From: Topomyia yanbarensis
Taxonomy: Eukaryota > Arthropoda > Insecta > Diptera > Culicidae
Direction of reading: 5' to 3'
Assembly: GCF_030247195.1 (NCBI RefSeq)
Contig: NC_080672.1
Location: 348,624,413-348,688,412, forward strand
DNA length: 64,000 nucleotides
The translations under genes and the position numbers were made by a program. Below, in pieces: positions 11,674 to 24,187 of the stretch. Each line of letters starts with the position of its first letter. Positions within the stretch are counted from its first letter, which is position 1. Under the pieces are notes generated by a model. The model searched no databases, was not told the origin of the DNA, and saw only the letters and a list, made by a program, of their open reading frames with translations.

Positions 11674-11742
11674 ACAGGTAAACTTCGATATAACGTACAT
11701 ATCGGTTTAAAAAATGTACGTTGTATCGAAGCAATTGTTGTT
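11674..11742. repeat. small palindromic element remnant
   Basis: CTTCGATATAACGTACA and TGTACGTTGTATCGAAG form a 17-bp stem with one mismatch around a 15-nt spacer. AACTTCGATATAACGTAC resembles the terminus of pogo/Tc1-type MITEs, so this may be a MITE reduced to its two ends. Confidence 0.5.
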
Positions 11743-12955
11743 CATGGTACTTTGTTTTGTAGAATTTTGACAAGGCGTAACTTTTTGAAAATCTAACCTA
11801 CTTAGTAATGTGAAACAACTTTTCTTATGAGAAAATTATGTGGTTCCATATAATTATTCTTTTTTGCTTATGTGAATTAAATTCTAAACCTCTACCAAAA
11901 AGCACTATTTATATTCCTTTGCTAATTATTAAGCCATTAGTCAATTATTATTCTGTCTGAGCTCGCATTTTTTTATATTCGCTCCGTATACGCCTCATCA
12001 AATAAAAGCAATTTAAAACTTTAATCATTACAATAAACTAACTGACTGATTGAAGGATTTTTTAAAAATATTGTTCATTCCGCTAACCGGTTTCCTAAAT
12101 ACCCAAACAAGTCGTAAAACGTGCACAGTTGTTCGTACAACTACAAATATGATCTCTCACTTATATTTATTTGATGTGGCACATGATAGGATTCGAAAAC
12201 AATCGTTGGTCCTTGTAACCGGATTCAGGAGTCTCAGCTACCAGCAGAAAAAATCTGATAATCATCACTGGATTCATCGTCGATCGTCAAGGGGATGTCA
12301 TTTCATGGGTCGCATGATGACAAGCTTCAAAAATAATCATCAGTCCAGGGAAATGAATTCCGCAATATGCGATATCAGAGTTAAATGTGTCCGCATTACT
12401 TTCAATATGATTCGTAGATCATATGGTTGATGTAATTTGATGAGCCACATGTCGAGAATAATAAAACGAATCTGTAATCCGAAGAACCTAATTCCGGAGT
12501 TTCGTGAAGCAACTGTATCTGATTGACATTAAGTATGATTGCATTTCACATGCCATTTTTGTTGTAGAGCATGCCATGGAACTTAAACATTGTAATTCAG
12601 CCCAGAGAATCAGATTTCGCCGTCACGAAACCAACAAACAATGGCCACACCAATATTATTATTTCTAGTTTTTCTTGTTCCAAGATAGAACTTACTGATC
12701 ATGCATTATTTTTTTTTATTCATAAAACGTTTATTTGACACGGCGTTTGCAAAAGGTGTATTATTTATTGAAATAAATGGTTGGTTTTAATAAACTATGA
12801 TCATAACCAAATAAAATTGGAAAAACGCATCTCGAAACCTTTAATGAAGTAGCCAATTGCTAACATGCTCAATAGAAGCCCAATTAGTACGTTTCAAAAT
12901 TGTGTATAGCATATTGCATTCTTAAATACATGCGTAATTGAAAATTCGATTCGCT
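11743..12955. other. unassigned stretch
   Basis: Holds one 126-codon open frame (12050-12430, +) with no recognisable domain, preferred start context or neighbour supporting it. Otherwise plain AT-rich DNA. Confidence 0.4.
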
Positions 12956-12959
12956 GACC

Positions 12960-13590
12960 TAGATCACTGATGGTGAATCAATGATTCTTGGAATAAATTG
13001 TCCACTATCGATAATTCCGGAAGCCCCCGTTCCGGATATATTCTTGAACTAAAGCCACTTCTGTGATGACTGAACCAATTTTCACTAACCTTGTCTCAAA
13101 CGGAAGATATAATATAAAGTTGAGTGTTGCACCCCCCTCCACGCCACCCTATCCTTTCTCTCAAACTCCTCCCCAACTCGCTCAGCCCCCCCCCCCATCT
13201 CAGACCTACCTCACACCCGCATTCCCTTCACCCACCCGTATACCAAAATATGTTAGATTGCTCCAAACGCATCCTCCTTTCCCAATAATTATCTTCTTAA
13301 GCTCCTCCACCACAACGCATTTCAAAATATGTTAACATGAAGTTAACATTGAACTCACGCTGATTAAGCTAATTAAATTAATAATTTTGTTTGTTTCAAG
13401 AGTGTCAGCGCCAACATGGTGCTCATCAGGTTCGTGCTCTTATATATACTTACCAAGCGTAATAAGAATGTAATAGAGATTTCCATAATATTGTATTGAA
13501 CGTAATCAGCTGTTAAATCATAGCTTTGATAAATGAGTTAGGCTCAATTTCACCACTAGGTTAAAGATTAAAACAGGTTTTTGAATATGT
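12960..13590 (-). repeat. dispersed repeat R, inverted copy
   Basis: Reverse-orientation counterpart of the middle of repeat R: GATCACTGATGGTGAATCAA and TCGATAATTCCGGAAG, then a long pyrimidine-rich tract (13130-13290, the complement of the G-rich tract at 2730-2900 and 35520-35700), then TTAATTAGCTTAATCAGC-like sequence in inverse and a fragment ending near AACAGGTTTTTG. The left terminus is missing. Confidence 0.65.
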
Positions 13591-13921
13591 ATTTCAAAAT
13601 GTCGCGTGGTCCTCTTAGGTTTAAGGACATTATACAAGCAAGCTAGGCTACCCCACTTCCTCCCTCCTTCCCCTGATTAACCGTGAATCAGACACGTGCA
13701 AAAGTAAAAATACATATTTGAACACACTAACCTTGCTAGATTGTTACCAAACTGCTACTCAAGGAAGCCAGAATAAATCTCTACCGATTGCAACTGAGTT
13801 TTTGGCAAAATAATAACTGCAGTGCTTGATTTGTGCAAAAATATTCCCCAACTGCACTTGGAGTTTCTTCTTGAAATTATCTTATTGGATTCTTTTCACT
13901 CTTGCTGCACTTTTTCAAATA

Positions 13922-16065
13922 CAGTAGGATTCCGGTTTTGGCACCAATTTTATCTTTTCAGTTGCCGAAACCGGAACCGTGCCAAAAATGGAACCTTATT
14001 TTTAAAGTTTGGATTATCAATATACGATTTCAAAAATGTTTCAAGGATTTTTAATCGTATGTGAAATGGAATGAGATGAAAGAAAAAATAAGCGAATTCA
14101 ATTTTATTGGTGTTTTTATCAAATTCAGACGTCGTACAGAATGCTACTTTCGACGCTCAAAACCTGTAGCGCCCTGGGTGTACATATATCCTGGAGGATT
14201 AGTGTCTTTAGCAAAGTATCTTAGATTGTAATGATCATTATTTTGACAACTTTGGTTTTGATCGATATAAGTAGAAACTGATCTAGATCAGTTCTATCTT
14301 TTGACAGAGGTGTTCTATCAAAAAGCTTTCGGCAAATTTGTTTGTTTGATATTTTTAACACATGTTCTGATAATATTTATACTTTATAACTTATGTAGAT
14401 GGCGCTACATGACATTTAAAAAAAATAGAGAAAATGAATGTTAACTTTTTTTTTTGAAAAATATATCTAGAAATAAATGTTTCATTCCTAAATCTTCGAA
14501 AATATACAACAATAAAAAAGCTTAAAAGAGTGATACATGTTATCATGACATTCGCTCTAGGAACTGTTATCTTTTCTTTCGTGAATATTCATGAACAATT
14601 TTGTTTAAAATAAATAAATTTTGTTCTCCATAACTAACCAATCGTCGATTTCCAGAAGGAATTGATAGATTGAAAATCAAAACGCAATGTTTGAGGATAA
14701 GTTTGAAAAAAAACTATTTTTGTTGCAAAATTCACTTGTAACTATTCAAACAAAAGGGATTGAAACGACAGTGCTACAGTGAAAATGTGCTCCAATAAAA
14801 GTTTGTTTGTTATTCCTAAATTTCGGCTTTGGGACGCACTATGGTCAGCTTTTGATATGTACTGGAAATGTAGTGCCATGTTTTGTATTGACGTCGTAAT
14901 AATTCAAAGAGAAAGGGGCTCACAATGTAACTAAGGTTGAATTGAAAATTTACTGCAGAACTAGTCTTATTATGCAGTGTCGCGAATTCCTCTGTACTTC
15001 ACTCTTAAAGTGCACAGACTCTGGGTCTTACTAAAAAACCTGTTTTAATCCACCTAGCGGTGCAATTGTGCCTTTCTCATTTCTCTAAACTATGGCACGG
15101 AGGCTTTTTATGTTCAACATAATTGTGGAAATGTCCATTACATTCTTAGTACACTTTGTACTTATACACAATGGCATGCCAGCCACGAACTTGATGAGAT
15201 ACGTGTCGACGGTGAAACACTTGAAACAAAAAAATATCATATTCCATTAGCCTAATCAGCATTAGATCAATGTTACCTGCTTGCAAACTCATTTTGTCAT
15301 GCGGGGATGGGTATGTGAGGAGGGCGAAAGTCCCATGAACGAACGACTCCCCAGCTTAAATTGGTATGCTTTGTAATATAGTGGTGGTTTAAAGATGATG
15401 GGGTTGAAAGGGAGGGGTATGAGGTGGTGGTCTGAGGGGTGATTTAAGGAGATTTTTAAAGGAGGGGAGTGAACAGTAGAGGGGGGGTGTAACCCCTCTC
15501 CGTAAACCATCAACTACGCCCCTGTTAAAATCCAGAAACCTTATGCGAGTCGAAAAAAATTAGGTTGACGTTTTTCAGAGTGATTGCATAACCTTTCTAT
15601 ATGAGAAAGGCAAAAATGATTCCGTCAGACACTAGTTACACTATTATCAATTATATTATACATAAATAATATATCTCTATACTTATTGTAATCACTAAAT
15701 ACAACACGTATAGTGTAAAATATAGGTAACCCTTAAATGACAATGTTTTAAATCAACATTGCGAAAAACATCTCAAAATTATCACAGTAAGGTATTAAAG
15801 CTATGAGATAATTTTCACAAAATTAAAAGAAATTATTTGCGCCTTTGAGGGTTAATATGACTCCCATGTTTGGAAATAAGTCAAATGTGATATCAATTGA
15901 TACAAAAAATATCCATTGCACATTTTTAAAAGACTTATTATGTACAATAAAAGTGTTGCCAAAATCGGAACCCATTTGTTGCCAAGATCAGAGTGTGCCA
16001 AAATCGGAGTGTGCCAAAAAGGGAGCATGCCAAAAACGGAACGTGGCAAAAACGGAATCTTACTG
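13922..16065. mobile_element. 2.1-kb TIR element flanked by TA
   Basis: The left end CAGTAGGATTCCGGTTTTGG and the right end ACGGAATCTTACTG are inverted copies. Each abuts a TA (13920-13921 and 16066-16067), the usual Tc1/mariner-type duplication. Near the right end the motif GCCAAAA(A/T)CGGA is repeated five times (15957-16055), an amplification of the terminal motif; two copies also occur near the left end. No transposase is seen. Repeat R is inserted at 15030-15612. Confidence 0.7.
15030..15612 (+). repeat. dispersed repeat R, short internally deleted copy
   Basis: Starts CCTGTTTTAATCCACCTAG, continues GTGCCTTTCTCATTTC, and ends GATTGCATAACC then ATGAGAAAGGCAAAAAT. It carries both termini but lacks most of the interior present in the 1.6-3.8 kb copy. 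Nested within the TIR element at 13922-16065. Confidence 0.75.
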
Positions 16066-16067
16066 TA

Positions 16068-18599
16068 CATTTTTTTCACTCTTGGGATTAATAAACAATG
16101 AAGAAACTTTAATCGATTATACAAAAAACTTGAAATTATCTGCCACATTGTAAATAACTGCAGGAAAACGTGGGAAAACTCGTATTCCTGCGTTTAAATT
16201 TTCACTTCCATCTTCAATTTTTCACGATGTAAACAATCGCGACGCTAACTAGTATTAGTAAAACCATCCAACTTTTTTGACAGTGGTGCCAAAACTGATT
16301 AGAAGAAATAGTTTAAAATTCCCTTTATACATTTTTATTTTGACGCGTTACCCATCAATCAATCAAACAGAATAACTCAAAAACGTGTATTTTTGACGAT
16401 GTTATAAAGGACATTTTTGTACTGAAATAACGCAAATTTCGACAACATTAATCTCGAGCAAACTGGTGCTCCAGCACTGTGATGATAGCTAGAGCTGCAA
16501 AAGTAAACATCCAGCGCAAGTATTGCGGAGGTCGCTCGCCGGTTAATTTATTTAATCTCCCAAACTGATAGCTTTTTAATATAATGTTGTATTTAATTAC
16601 TGAATTGGTTTGTTTTTATTTACCACCGCGCAAAACTTTGTATTTTACCTATAGCATAAAAACAAAACAGGTGCGCGAATTCGATACTGTGTACGACCAA
16701 ACACTGTTGGCTGTAAAATGATCTTGATAAAAAAGGAAGTTTACAAACTAGTGAAAAAGTTGGTGGTTTTTACGAATATCAACCTGCTTCGTACATTACG
16801 TTGCATCATCGGTAAAACATTTAGGATAGCTTTCAAATTATTTCGTGAGAAGTTTGTTCAGAAAACCTTGTTAGCTTATTGGCGTTTGGGTCGAATGTAC
16901 CCCTGGGAACAGTTCCAGGGTTAAGATAGGGTTTTATTAGTGTTTTGGTCCGATATTCATGCAATATACTTTTGTCACTTTCTAAATACAAGCTTCGCTC
17001 TGTGCCATTTTTTTACCTCAACATACTGGTCTTCTTCATGCCACCGAAGGTACAAATATTCAAGCGCTGCGTGGTCTTTCTAGATCCCCGTCTTTGTAAG
17101 CATGGTGCATTACTAGGATAGTATTACAGGTAAGATTTTCGTTGAGGATACGTATTTGATTTTCAGCATTAATGTAGTCTGTTGTAAAAGGCCGATTTTT
17201 GTTTTGTGATACGTTGCTTAAAGCTGTTATAGAAATGCCTGTTTTATAATAATGTTTCGCTCCAGCACATCGATATCCATTAGTGGGAAATGCATGTATC
17301 CGAGGGGCGATAAATGTCATACTAATGGACCATTTGTACCGTACAAGGGGTACGGTACAAAGGGTACGATTTCTACTTCCAACGCTCTTTAAAAAACAAT
17401 GCTAAAGGGCATTTCAATTCTATCTTCGTTTTCAACTAGAATATTTAATCAACTCTCAAGAAAAAATACACAAATTTGTAAATGAATTGGCAGACAGTGC
17501 AAAATAGCCGAAAAGCCCAACAATTCTAGAGTGCCATTCACCGATCACTTCAAGTAATAGATATCCATTTGCCGAAAATTCTAGGTTTATAATTTTTTAT
17601 TACCGACAAATTAGCTCCAAACATGTGTTGCAGACTTTGTTCATTCGGTTTGTGTATAATTCACTTAGAAATATTGTCCTTACACAGTTTTATTAACAGT
17701 TGGCTTTGAGTTAAGAGAAAAAAGCGGTAAAATGGCAACGGATTTAATGCAGCATTCAAATATAATTATTTGGAAAAATACGAAAAGATGAATAATGAAA
17801 GTGTATATTATATTGATGTTCTACGTACTATTTCCATATTTCACTTTATTTATAATTTCTAAATTCCGTGCAATATTCCAGTCAAAACAATTTCGCCGTC
17901 AAATTGATCGGTAAATGGAGGCCTAGCGGTGGATGGGCTCTGCACGGTATGTAAGAGAAGAGCGCGATAATATTGAAGCAGTACTTGTAACGAAATGCGC
18001 CAACTAGTAGTAATAATCTCTTTTTTATGTTCTCATGATGTATTACAGTCAACCATAAATTCAATTTCAAATCACATCCACAAACAAACTAAAAATGAAT
18101 AGTGTATAAATTAAATCGGTTTCATTTTTATAGGTGACTTGATCAATTCTAAATTCACAACAAACTTTGACAGCTTGTGGTAAGGTTCGTTTGATTTGCG
18201 GTGATGCCAGCCATTCAAAAACTACTTAACCGATTTCTTTCAAACTTTGCATACACATTCTATGTAAAAAATACCTAACCTCTACGCTGAGTTATCGAGA
18301 TAAATTTTCAATTAACGAAAAAACTATCCAAACTATGCAAAATTAAGCATCTGGGCTAACTTTGACACTTGTCACGATTTGAAGGGAGGCTTTGAGAAAC
18401 ACAAACAAAAATCGCAATGCCCTACACTAACTTCGAAAGCTTTACTTTCAAAAAGTTACAAAATAATCGTAACTGAAAAATATTATTTGTTAATTTGGTA
18501 GAACAATGAACAATGGACGCACGCGAAAAAAAAAATCCTCCAAACTCGTTTGGTTTGATGATGATAATTACATTCTTTGGGTTGTTTTTAAATCTAAGC
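16068..18599. other. 2.5-kb unassigned stretch
   Basis: No convincing gene. A perfect 12-bp palindrome TTTGTACCGTAC / GTACGGTACAAA around a 5-nt spacer lies at 17332-17360. Small open frames at 16718-16924 and 17060-17320 show no domain. GC content rises slightly at 16450-16530, which might be single-copy DNA. Confidence 0.4.
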
Positions 18600-18949
18600 A
18601 CTAAGGTTTTTTTTTACACGGGGGATACGTGCCGTGTAAAAAAACCGTGTAAAAAAACCGCGTTAATTGCGAAATCCGTGTAGAAAAAAACCGTGCTAAT
18701 TCCGAAAACCGTGTAAAAAACCGTGTTAATTCCGAAAACTGTGTAAAAAAAAATCGCGTTGATTCCGAAAACCGTGTAAAAAAAATACTGCGTTACATTG
18801 AATGCAAAAGACTTTGAACGATTTTTGAATTTTGTTTGCACGGATTTCGCAATTACATACCACGGTTTCTGCATTCATTCTAAGTCTTTTTAAATATGTA
18901 CAAAAAACTTAGAAGATTTTTTAACAATGTAGATGAATCTTGAAGATTG

Positions 18950-19640
18950 AAGTCGGCACTTCAAGGATATGGGTGTTTTCAGAACAGGATTAACGCCTAG
19001 ACGCCAAATGTCGATGCCTGACATTATTTTGAAAACTACTTTCGGTTAAGTGAAATTCTCTAAAACCCAATCAATATGGGTATTGTCGGAACGGGCTTGA
19101 TGAGTGTATAATAGAGATCAATGCCCGAATATATTTTGTAATACATGATGACTACTTCCGGCATAGGAAAATTTTATATAGCTCAGACAATACGGAATGT
19201 TTTGGAACCGGATGACTAAGCAGTTTCCGGATGTCTACATCTGAAGCCATTTCAAGATCCAAGATTTCAACTTACCGAAAATACATATACACTAGGTTTT
19301 TTGTACACGGGTGATACATACCGTATAAATGGTGCAAATTACCGCGATAATTGCGGACTCCGTGTAAAAAAACAGTGTTAATGCAACTACAAAATGTGCA
19401 ATAAACACGGTTTTGCGGAAACAATCTATATTCTTTTAAAAGTAAAAAACTTAGAAAATTACAGAATGAGGGATAACGACTGGTCTTGGAGATTCCTTTT
19501 GAAAATCAAGATGGCGACTTCAGGTTCAGCGGAATTCTCAATAATTCAGTCAATATTAGTGCTTTCGGAACGGGATTGGCACGTAGATGCCAGAGATCGA
19601 AGTCAGATGGCATTTTGAAACCAAAATGGGATTAGGGCGA
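18950..19640. repeat. degenerate tandem satellite, left block
   Basis: Loosely repeated units of about 130 bp containing (T)TCGGAACGGG, ATCGAAGTC/GATCAATGC and CTTCCGG-like words at about 18990, 19095, 19200 and 19570. The block at 19480-19640 is the inverted counterpart of 20810-20990 across the minisatellite. Confidence 0.45.
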
Positions 19641-20263
19641 TGCCTGGCCCATAAACCATTGTTTCTTAAACCAAATAATAATTATTTTATCAATTCTAAT
19701 GGATTGGATTTAGCCCGGTCTGGTTAAGTCAAATTCTTGGGTCTAAATTATGACTGAAATCTTACTTTTATGCATAAACACTAAAGAAATTCAAGCAAAA
19801 CGTAACAAATATTTGAAAATGGCGAAAGTTATTACGAAAACCATCACCACTGGAACCGTTCCAACAGCGCTTAGAAAAGAAAAACCAACTTAATCCACCT
19901 AGCAGTGAGATGAGACATTTCTTACACATATCACTGTTGGAGCATTTATTAGTTTGCAGAATTTACGCGAAGTAGGCACACAACAGTTTCATGTCTGCAC
20001 GAATAAAACCTCGAATAAACTGAATAAACTATCAAAAATCAATAAAACGAACAAAATAAAAAAAGGATCGAAAAACGAAAAAACGGCTTTCAAATTCTTA
20101 AAATCAATAGAAAGATTAATATAAATAAAATTAATAAAATACATAAATCAAATTAGATTAGCTCATTAAATGGAAAATTAGGCAATATTTAAAAATAGTT
20201 ATAAAACTAATAGAATAAATTAAATTGACTCAAACTAACAAATTGAATAAAATAAATTATCAT

Positions 20264-20802
20264 GAAATGAATAAAATGAATCAAATGAATCAAATGAATC
20301 AAATGAATCAAACGAATCAAACGAATCAAATGAATCAAATGAATCAAATGAATCAAATGAATCAAATGAATCAAATGAATCAAATGAATCAAATGAATCA
20401 AATGAATCAAATGAATCAAATGAATCAAATGAATCAAATGAATCAAATGAATCAAATGAATCAAATGAATCAAATGAATCAAATGAATCAAATGAATCAA
20501 ATGAATCAAATGAATCAAATGAATCAAATGAATCAAATGAATCAAATGAATCAAATGAATCAAATGAATCAAATGAATCAAATGAATCAAATGAATCTAA
20601 TGAATCAAATGAATCACATGAATCAAATGAATCAAATAAATCAAATAAATCAAATGAATCAAATGAATCAAATGAATCAAATGAATCAAATGAATCAAAT
20701 GAATCAAATGAATCAAATGAATCAAATGAATCAAATGAATCAAATGAATCAAATGAATCAAATGAATCAAATGAATCAAATGAATCAAATGAATCAAATG
20801 AA
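20264..20802. repeat. 9-bp minisatellite (ATGAATCAA)n, about 60 copies
   Basis: About 540 bp of ATGAATCAA with only a few variant units (ACGAATCAA at about 20310-20325, AATCTAATG at 20598, CACATG at 20618, AAATAAATC at 20634-20650). Because the unit is a multiple of three, four of the six frames lack stops, producing artificial (MNQ)n and (LIH)n open frames. The very low divergence suggests recent expansion or homogenisation. Confidence 0.95.
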
Positions 20803-21436
20803 GTTACCTACTTGGTTTTCAAAATGGCCACAGACATCGATATCTGACGTCCACTCATCCCATGTTGATGGGGTTTAGAGAATTTCATTGAACCGGAAGT
20901 CGCCATCTTGGTTTTCAAAATGGCCCCAGACACGGCGTCTACTCGTTAATACTGTTCCAAAAGCAACCAAATTGTTGACGTGCTAGAAGGAACCCTTTTC
21001 CACTTTTTCAAAAATCTTTAGCCTTTAAATAAAAGCAAAATCCGCGCAAAAAAACTTGATTAAAAATCGTCTAAGTCATTTGCCTTCAATAGGACTGCGA
21101 ATAACCGTGTTAATTGCAAAATCCGTGCAAAAAAAAACTTGGTTAAAAATCGTCTAAGTCATTTGCCTTCAATAGGACTGCGAATAACCGTGTTAATTGC
21201 AAAATCCGTGCAAAAAAAAAAATTATCAAAAATCGTCTAAGTCTTTTGCCTTTAAAAGGACTTAGAACATTTTTGCGAAATCCGTGTAAAAAAACTTGGT
21301 GAGAAATCGTCTAAGTCTTTTGCTTTTAAAAGGACTTAGAATATTTTTGCGAAAAACCGTGTTAATTGCGAAAACCGTGTAAAAAAAGCCGTGTAAAAAA
21401 ACCGTGCAAAAAAAAACCGTGTAAAAAAACCTTAGT

Positions 21437-22384
21437 ATTATTAGTTCATCTTAAAGTTCTCTAAATTAATCAAAATTCACAGTTGAGAAAATGTCATCGA
21501 AAACGATTCATACGGCCATTACAAATCTTTTTTAAAAATTATGTCCAAGTACAAATTTTTTTCTGAAGGGGGGGCAAACAAAAAATAAATATTTATTTTA
21601 ATAAACACAATTTTTTTTTTCTTTTTGCATTTTCTTTCGATTGTTCTCGTGGACGTTTCCGCAGGGTGATTTCGTATAGCGGGGTTGAACTATTTGTTTT
21701 ACTAGGAAAATTCAAGCAAACATTACTGAATCAATCAAAAGTTCACATAGGAAAGGGATGCTAAAGTTTTCGTTTTGAATAATTTTCCCAACAGTGCAAT
21801 TTTTAAATTCCCAATAAAAGCTTGAAAGTTCTCTAAGAACATAATGTAAATATTTAAGAGTACTTTGAGGTATTAACTTTTGGTTGCTTGAATAGTTTTC
21901 GTTCCGTTGTGGTGGCACATGGACCGACTGTACACTCAAGGCATAAAAATCGGTCAAAGGTGAACCTGCTTGATTACAATGTACAGAAACAGGATTGCAA
22001 CATTTCACTTATGAACTTTTGGAAAACATTCTGGAATGAATCCAAAGGTAAAGTGTGCGTCAATGGAATTATTCATCTCAGATATGGTTTTCTCTGATAT
22101 TTTTTTCTATTGCGTATTTCTTATGCAGTAGCCTGGCGAACGTACATCCTGTGCATACTATACTTTTTCGAGCTCTAGTGGAAACATCAGCTTTGGTTTA
22201 TCGCTTGTGCTTTAAGACTTGTAGATTTGTTTGTTTGGTACATGATAGTAATTCGGCTCGGTTCCGTGTACATCTTCGAAATCTTTGCATTTTTCTCCAT
22301 CTTGTTGCGCAGTAGGTAGCCACATCAGATAAATTCATTTGATAGTCGTACGGATTTATGAAATGTATAGCAATCATCAGTTCA
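21437..22384. other. unassigned stretch
   Basis: Contains a fragment (21500-21600) resembling in inverse 26540-26620 (shared ATTTTTAAAAAAGATT and a poly-G run), so part of it is a low-copy dispersed repeat. No gene recognised. Confidence 0.4.
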
Positions 22385-22570
22385 TTGTGTGCCTTTTTCA
22401 TATAAGGAAGACTGTGCAATCACTCTGAAATTCGACTTTTTAAGCTACACCCGGAGTGTCGAGTGTCATATACCACTAGATTCAGTTCGTCGATATCTGA
22501 AAATGTCTGTATGTGTTATAGTATGGTTAAATAGCTTCAAAAGTGCATTGGCTCTAGGTGGGATTCACTT
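22385..22570 (-). repeat. dispersed repeat R, 3'-terminal fragment
   Basis: Reverse complement of the R end: TCATATAAGGAAG, TGTGCAATCACTCTGAAA, CGAGTGTCATATACCAC and ATTCAGTTCGTCGATATC in the same order as at 8300-8420. Confidence 0.65.
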
Positions 22571-22599
22571 TTGTGCGTAACCGCTACTAATAGTCCTTA

Positions 22600-23229
22600 C
22601 TTCTCTTCCTTCCTTTTGTTCCACGAGACTGCATCGAAGTGTTATATCGTGGGGAGGCTGATTCAGTCTTAAGACAAAATGATACATTAGAGCGGTTTAG
22701 CTCCGAACACATATCCGGCTAATCGCAGTGGTGAACTTCCGTTAGCCATTTGGCTCCCGTTTCTGTGAACCATTTAGTTTCTGTTTTCGCGAGTCATCTC
22801 AATTCCTCGTCGGAAGTTCACCCGATACCGATGCCTTTTACGTGAGTCATTTAGCTCCTAGTTTTGTCGCAATCTTCTCGCATAGTCCATAAATCCTACT
22901 CAAAGGGCCAACCAGTACTTGGCGAGGACGGTTCGGCGATACCGGATGGAGCGTAGCTTCTGGTTCGCTGCTTCCGGTTCGTTGAAAACTCGACGACCCA
23001 CCGCTGGTGCTTCACTCGACCTACTCGATCTTGTCCCTGACGGTGAAACTAGTCTGCTCACATGCTTCGGTCCGGCGATTCCAGCTGGTTCGTGGTGCCC
23101 AGTACACTGGCGCCTCAAGCAAAGCTGTGGTTGCTCTCACATCCTGCCCCTTAACATAATCATCGTAACTTTAAAAGTTCAAATCGATGATATATTTTCC
23201 GACCGCGCTGTCTTTCGGCTGCTAGTCAT
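22600..23229 (-). pseudogene. decayed downstream part of a LOA-like LINE
   Basis: Lies directly downstream (minus strand) of the reverse transcriptase trace and has raised GC content (22900-23120), unlike its neighbours. Fragments of open frame exist but no RNase H motif could be read with confidence. Confidence 0.35.
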
Positions 23230-24160
23230 CACCAACTTTGTTTTATGATCTTCTCCGTGTCGAGTGTCTCCTCTTCTAGCGATTGTCCGATTACTTGGAA
23301 CACATCATCCGTGAAGCCGAAAATCGTTATATCTCTGGGAAGGTTCAGCTTCAATACTCCATCGTACACTGCGTTCCACAGCGTCGAGTCGAGGAACGTC
23401 AGTTGTAGTTGTGATTCTCCCTTGTCTGTCTCGTAGATCAGTGTTCGGTACTGAAAGTAGCTCTATAATATCCTGCAGATTTACTCATGCTGTACAGCGA
23501 ATGGGCGATTGCTTCCCAGCTAGTACTATTGAAGCATTCTTCACGTCTAAGGGAACCACCACGCAAAAACGATATCCTTATCTCTGCTGTCTCCACAGTC
23601 CCCACAACCGTTTGGATGGATTTCACTGTAGACCTGCCTATAAGGAAGCCGAATTACATGAGATGGCGTTCTCACGGTCCGCGTACTTCGTTAGCTTGTT
23701 CAGGATTACTTAATCTCTGTAACATTACCAGGGATATATTAACTACGCTGAAAGATTTCCATGTTGTCCCGGCATCGGAAGCAACATCAGCTTTTGTCGC
23801 TTCCAATTATCGGATCGTTTTGAACATATCCGGGCTCTCGTGTATCACTTCACTTTTATGGCTTTCGTCATCTCGATAAGCTGTTTGTTGGTAAATCGAT
23901 CTTCATCTTTGTGATCATCCTCCTCACTGTACGGCGAAAATAGATTCATGTTGTGGGGAAAACCTTTCGATGGTTACCTCCATCTTTTCCGGGCACCTTT
24001 CAGGTGGTGCAGCTGAGCCTTTTATCTTTGTTAGGCCAACTTTGTGGGTCACTCCTAAAGAAATTCGCGTTGGCTTTGTGGCAAGGCTTTCTTGTTCAGC
24101 TTGACTGCTTTGTTGAGAGCGGTTCTTGCAGCTCGCTTCCCTCGAGCTTTCTGACTTCTT
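23230..24160 (-). pseudogene. LOA-like LINE reverse transcriptase, heavily frameshifted
   Basis: Successive minus-strand frames give the order expected of a LOA-clade polymerase: linker RAARTALNKAVKLNKKA (about 24130-24080), IKGSAAPPERCPEKM and SPQHESIF (about 24020-23950), FTNKQLIEMTKAI (about 23900), KLMLLPMPGQ (about 23790), ILNKLTKYADREN (about 23710), GRSTVKSIQTVVGT (about 23630), NSTSWEAIAHSL (about 23520), WNAVYDGVLKLNLP (about 23360) and the active-site region GFTDDV (about 23310; normally F/Y-A-D-D). At least six frameshifts and several stops make it non-functional. Together with the linker fragment at 25.2-25.9 kb it is one ORF2 split in two. Confidence 0.75.
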
Positions 24161-24187
24161 TTTCATTTTAAATATATTTGACACGGC

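Larger units (their letters stand above)
18600..21436. mobile_element. 2.8-kb composite TIR element with CCGTGTAAAAA repeats
   Basis: The left end ACTAAGGTTTTTTTTTACAC and the right end GTGTAAAAAAACCTTAGT are inverted termini. A second left-type end (ACTAGGTTTTTTGTACACGG) occurs internally at about 19292, suggesting one copy nested in another. Both flanks are built from degenerate units of CCGTGTAAAAAA plus GTTAATTGCGAAA (18630-18800, 19310-19400 and 21030-21430). The middle holds inverted degenerate satellite blocks and the 9-bp minisatellite. No protein is encoded and no target duplication was found. Confidence 0.6.

Noticed and set aside
12050..12430. 126-codon plus-strand open frame
   Set aside because: No recognisable domain, splice pattern or neighbour; composition like the surrounding AT-rich DNA.
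15845..16153. Overlapping open frames on both strands
   Set aside because: Created by the repeated GCCAAAAxCGGA motif at the end of a TIR element.
16718..17320. Two small open frames as host exons
   Set aside because: No domain, no consistent splice sites, composition close to background.
20264..20802. CRISPR array
   Set aside because: Direct tandem 9-bp units without spacers, in eukaryotic DNA.
20225..20878. 217-codon open frame of Met-Asn-Gln repeats and the opposite Leu-Ile-His frames
   Set aside because: A by-product of the 9-bp minisatellite; no unique domain, no start context, open in several frames at once.
22900..23248. GC-rich opposing open frames as a host gene
   Set aside because: Lie just after the decayed reverse transcriptase and are better explained as the rest of that LINE.
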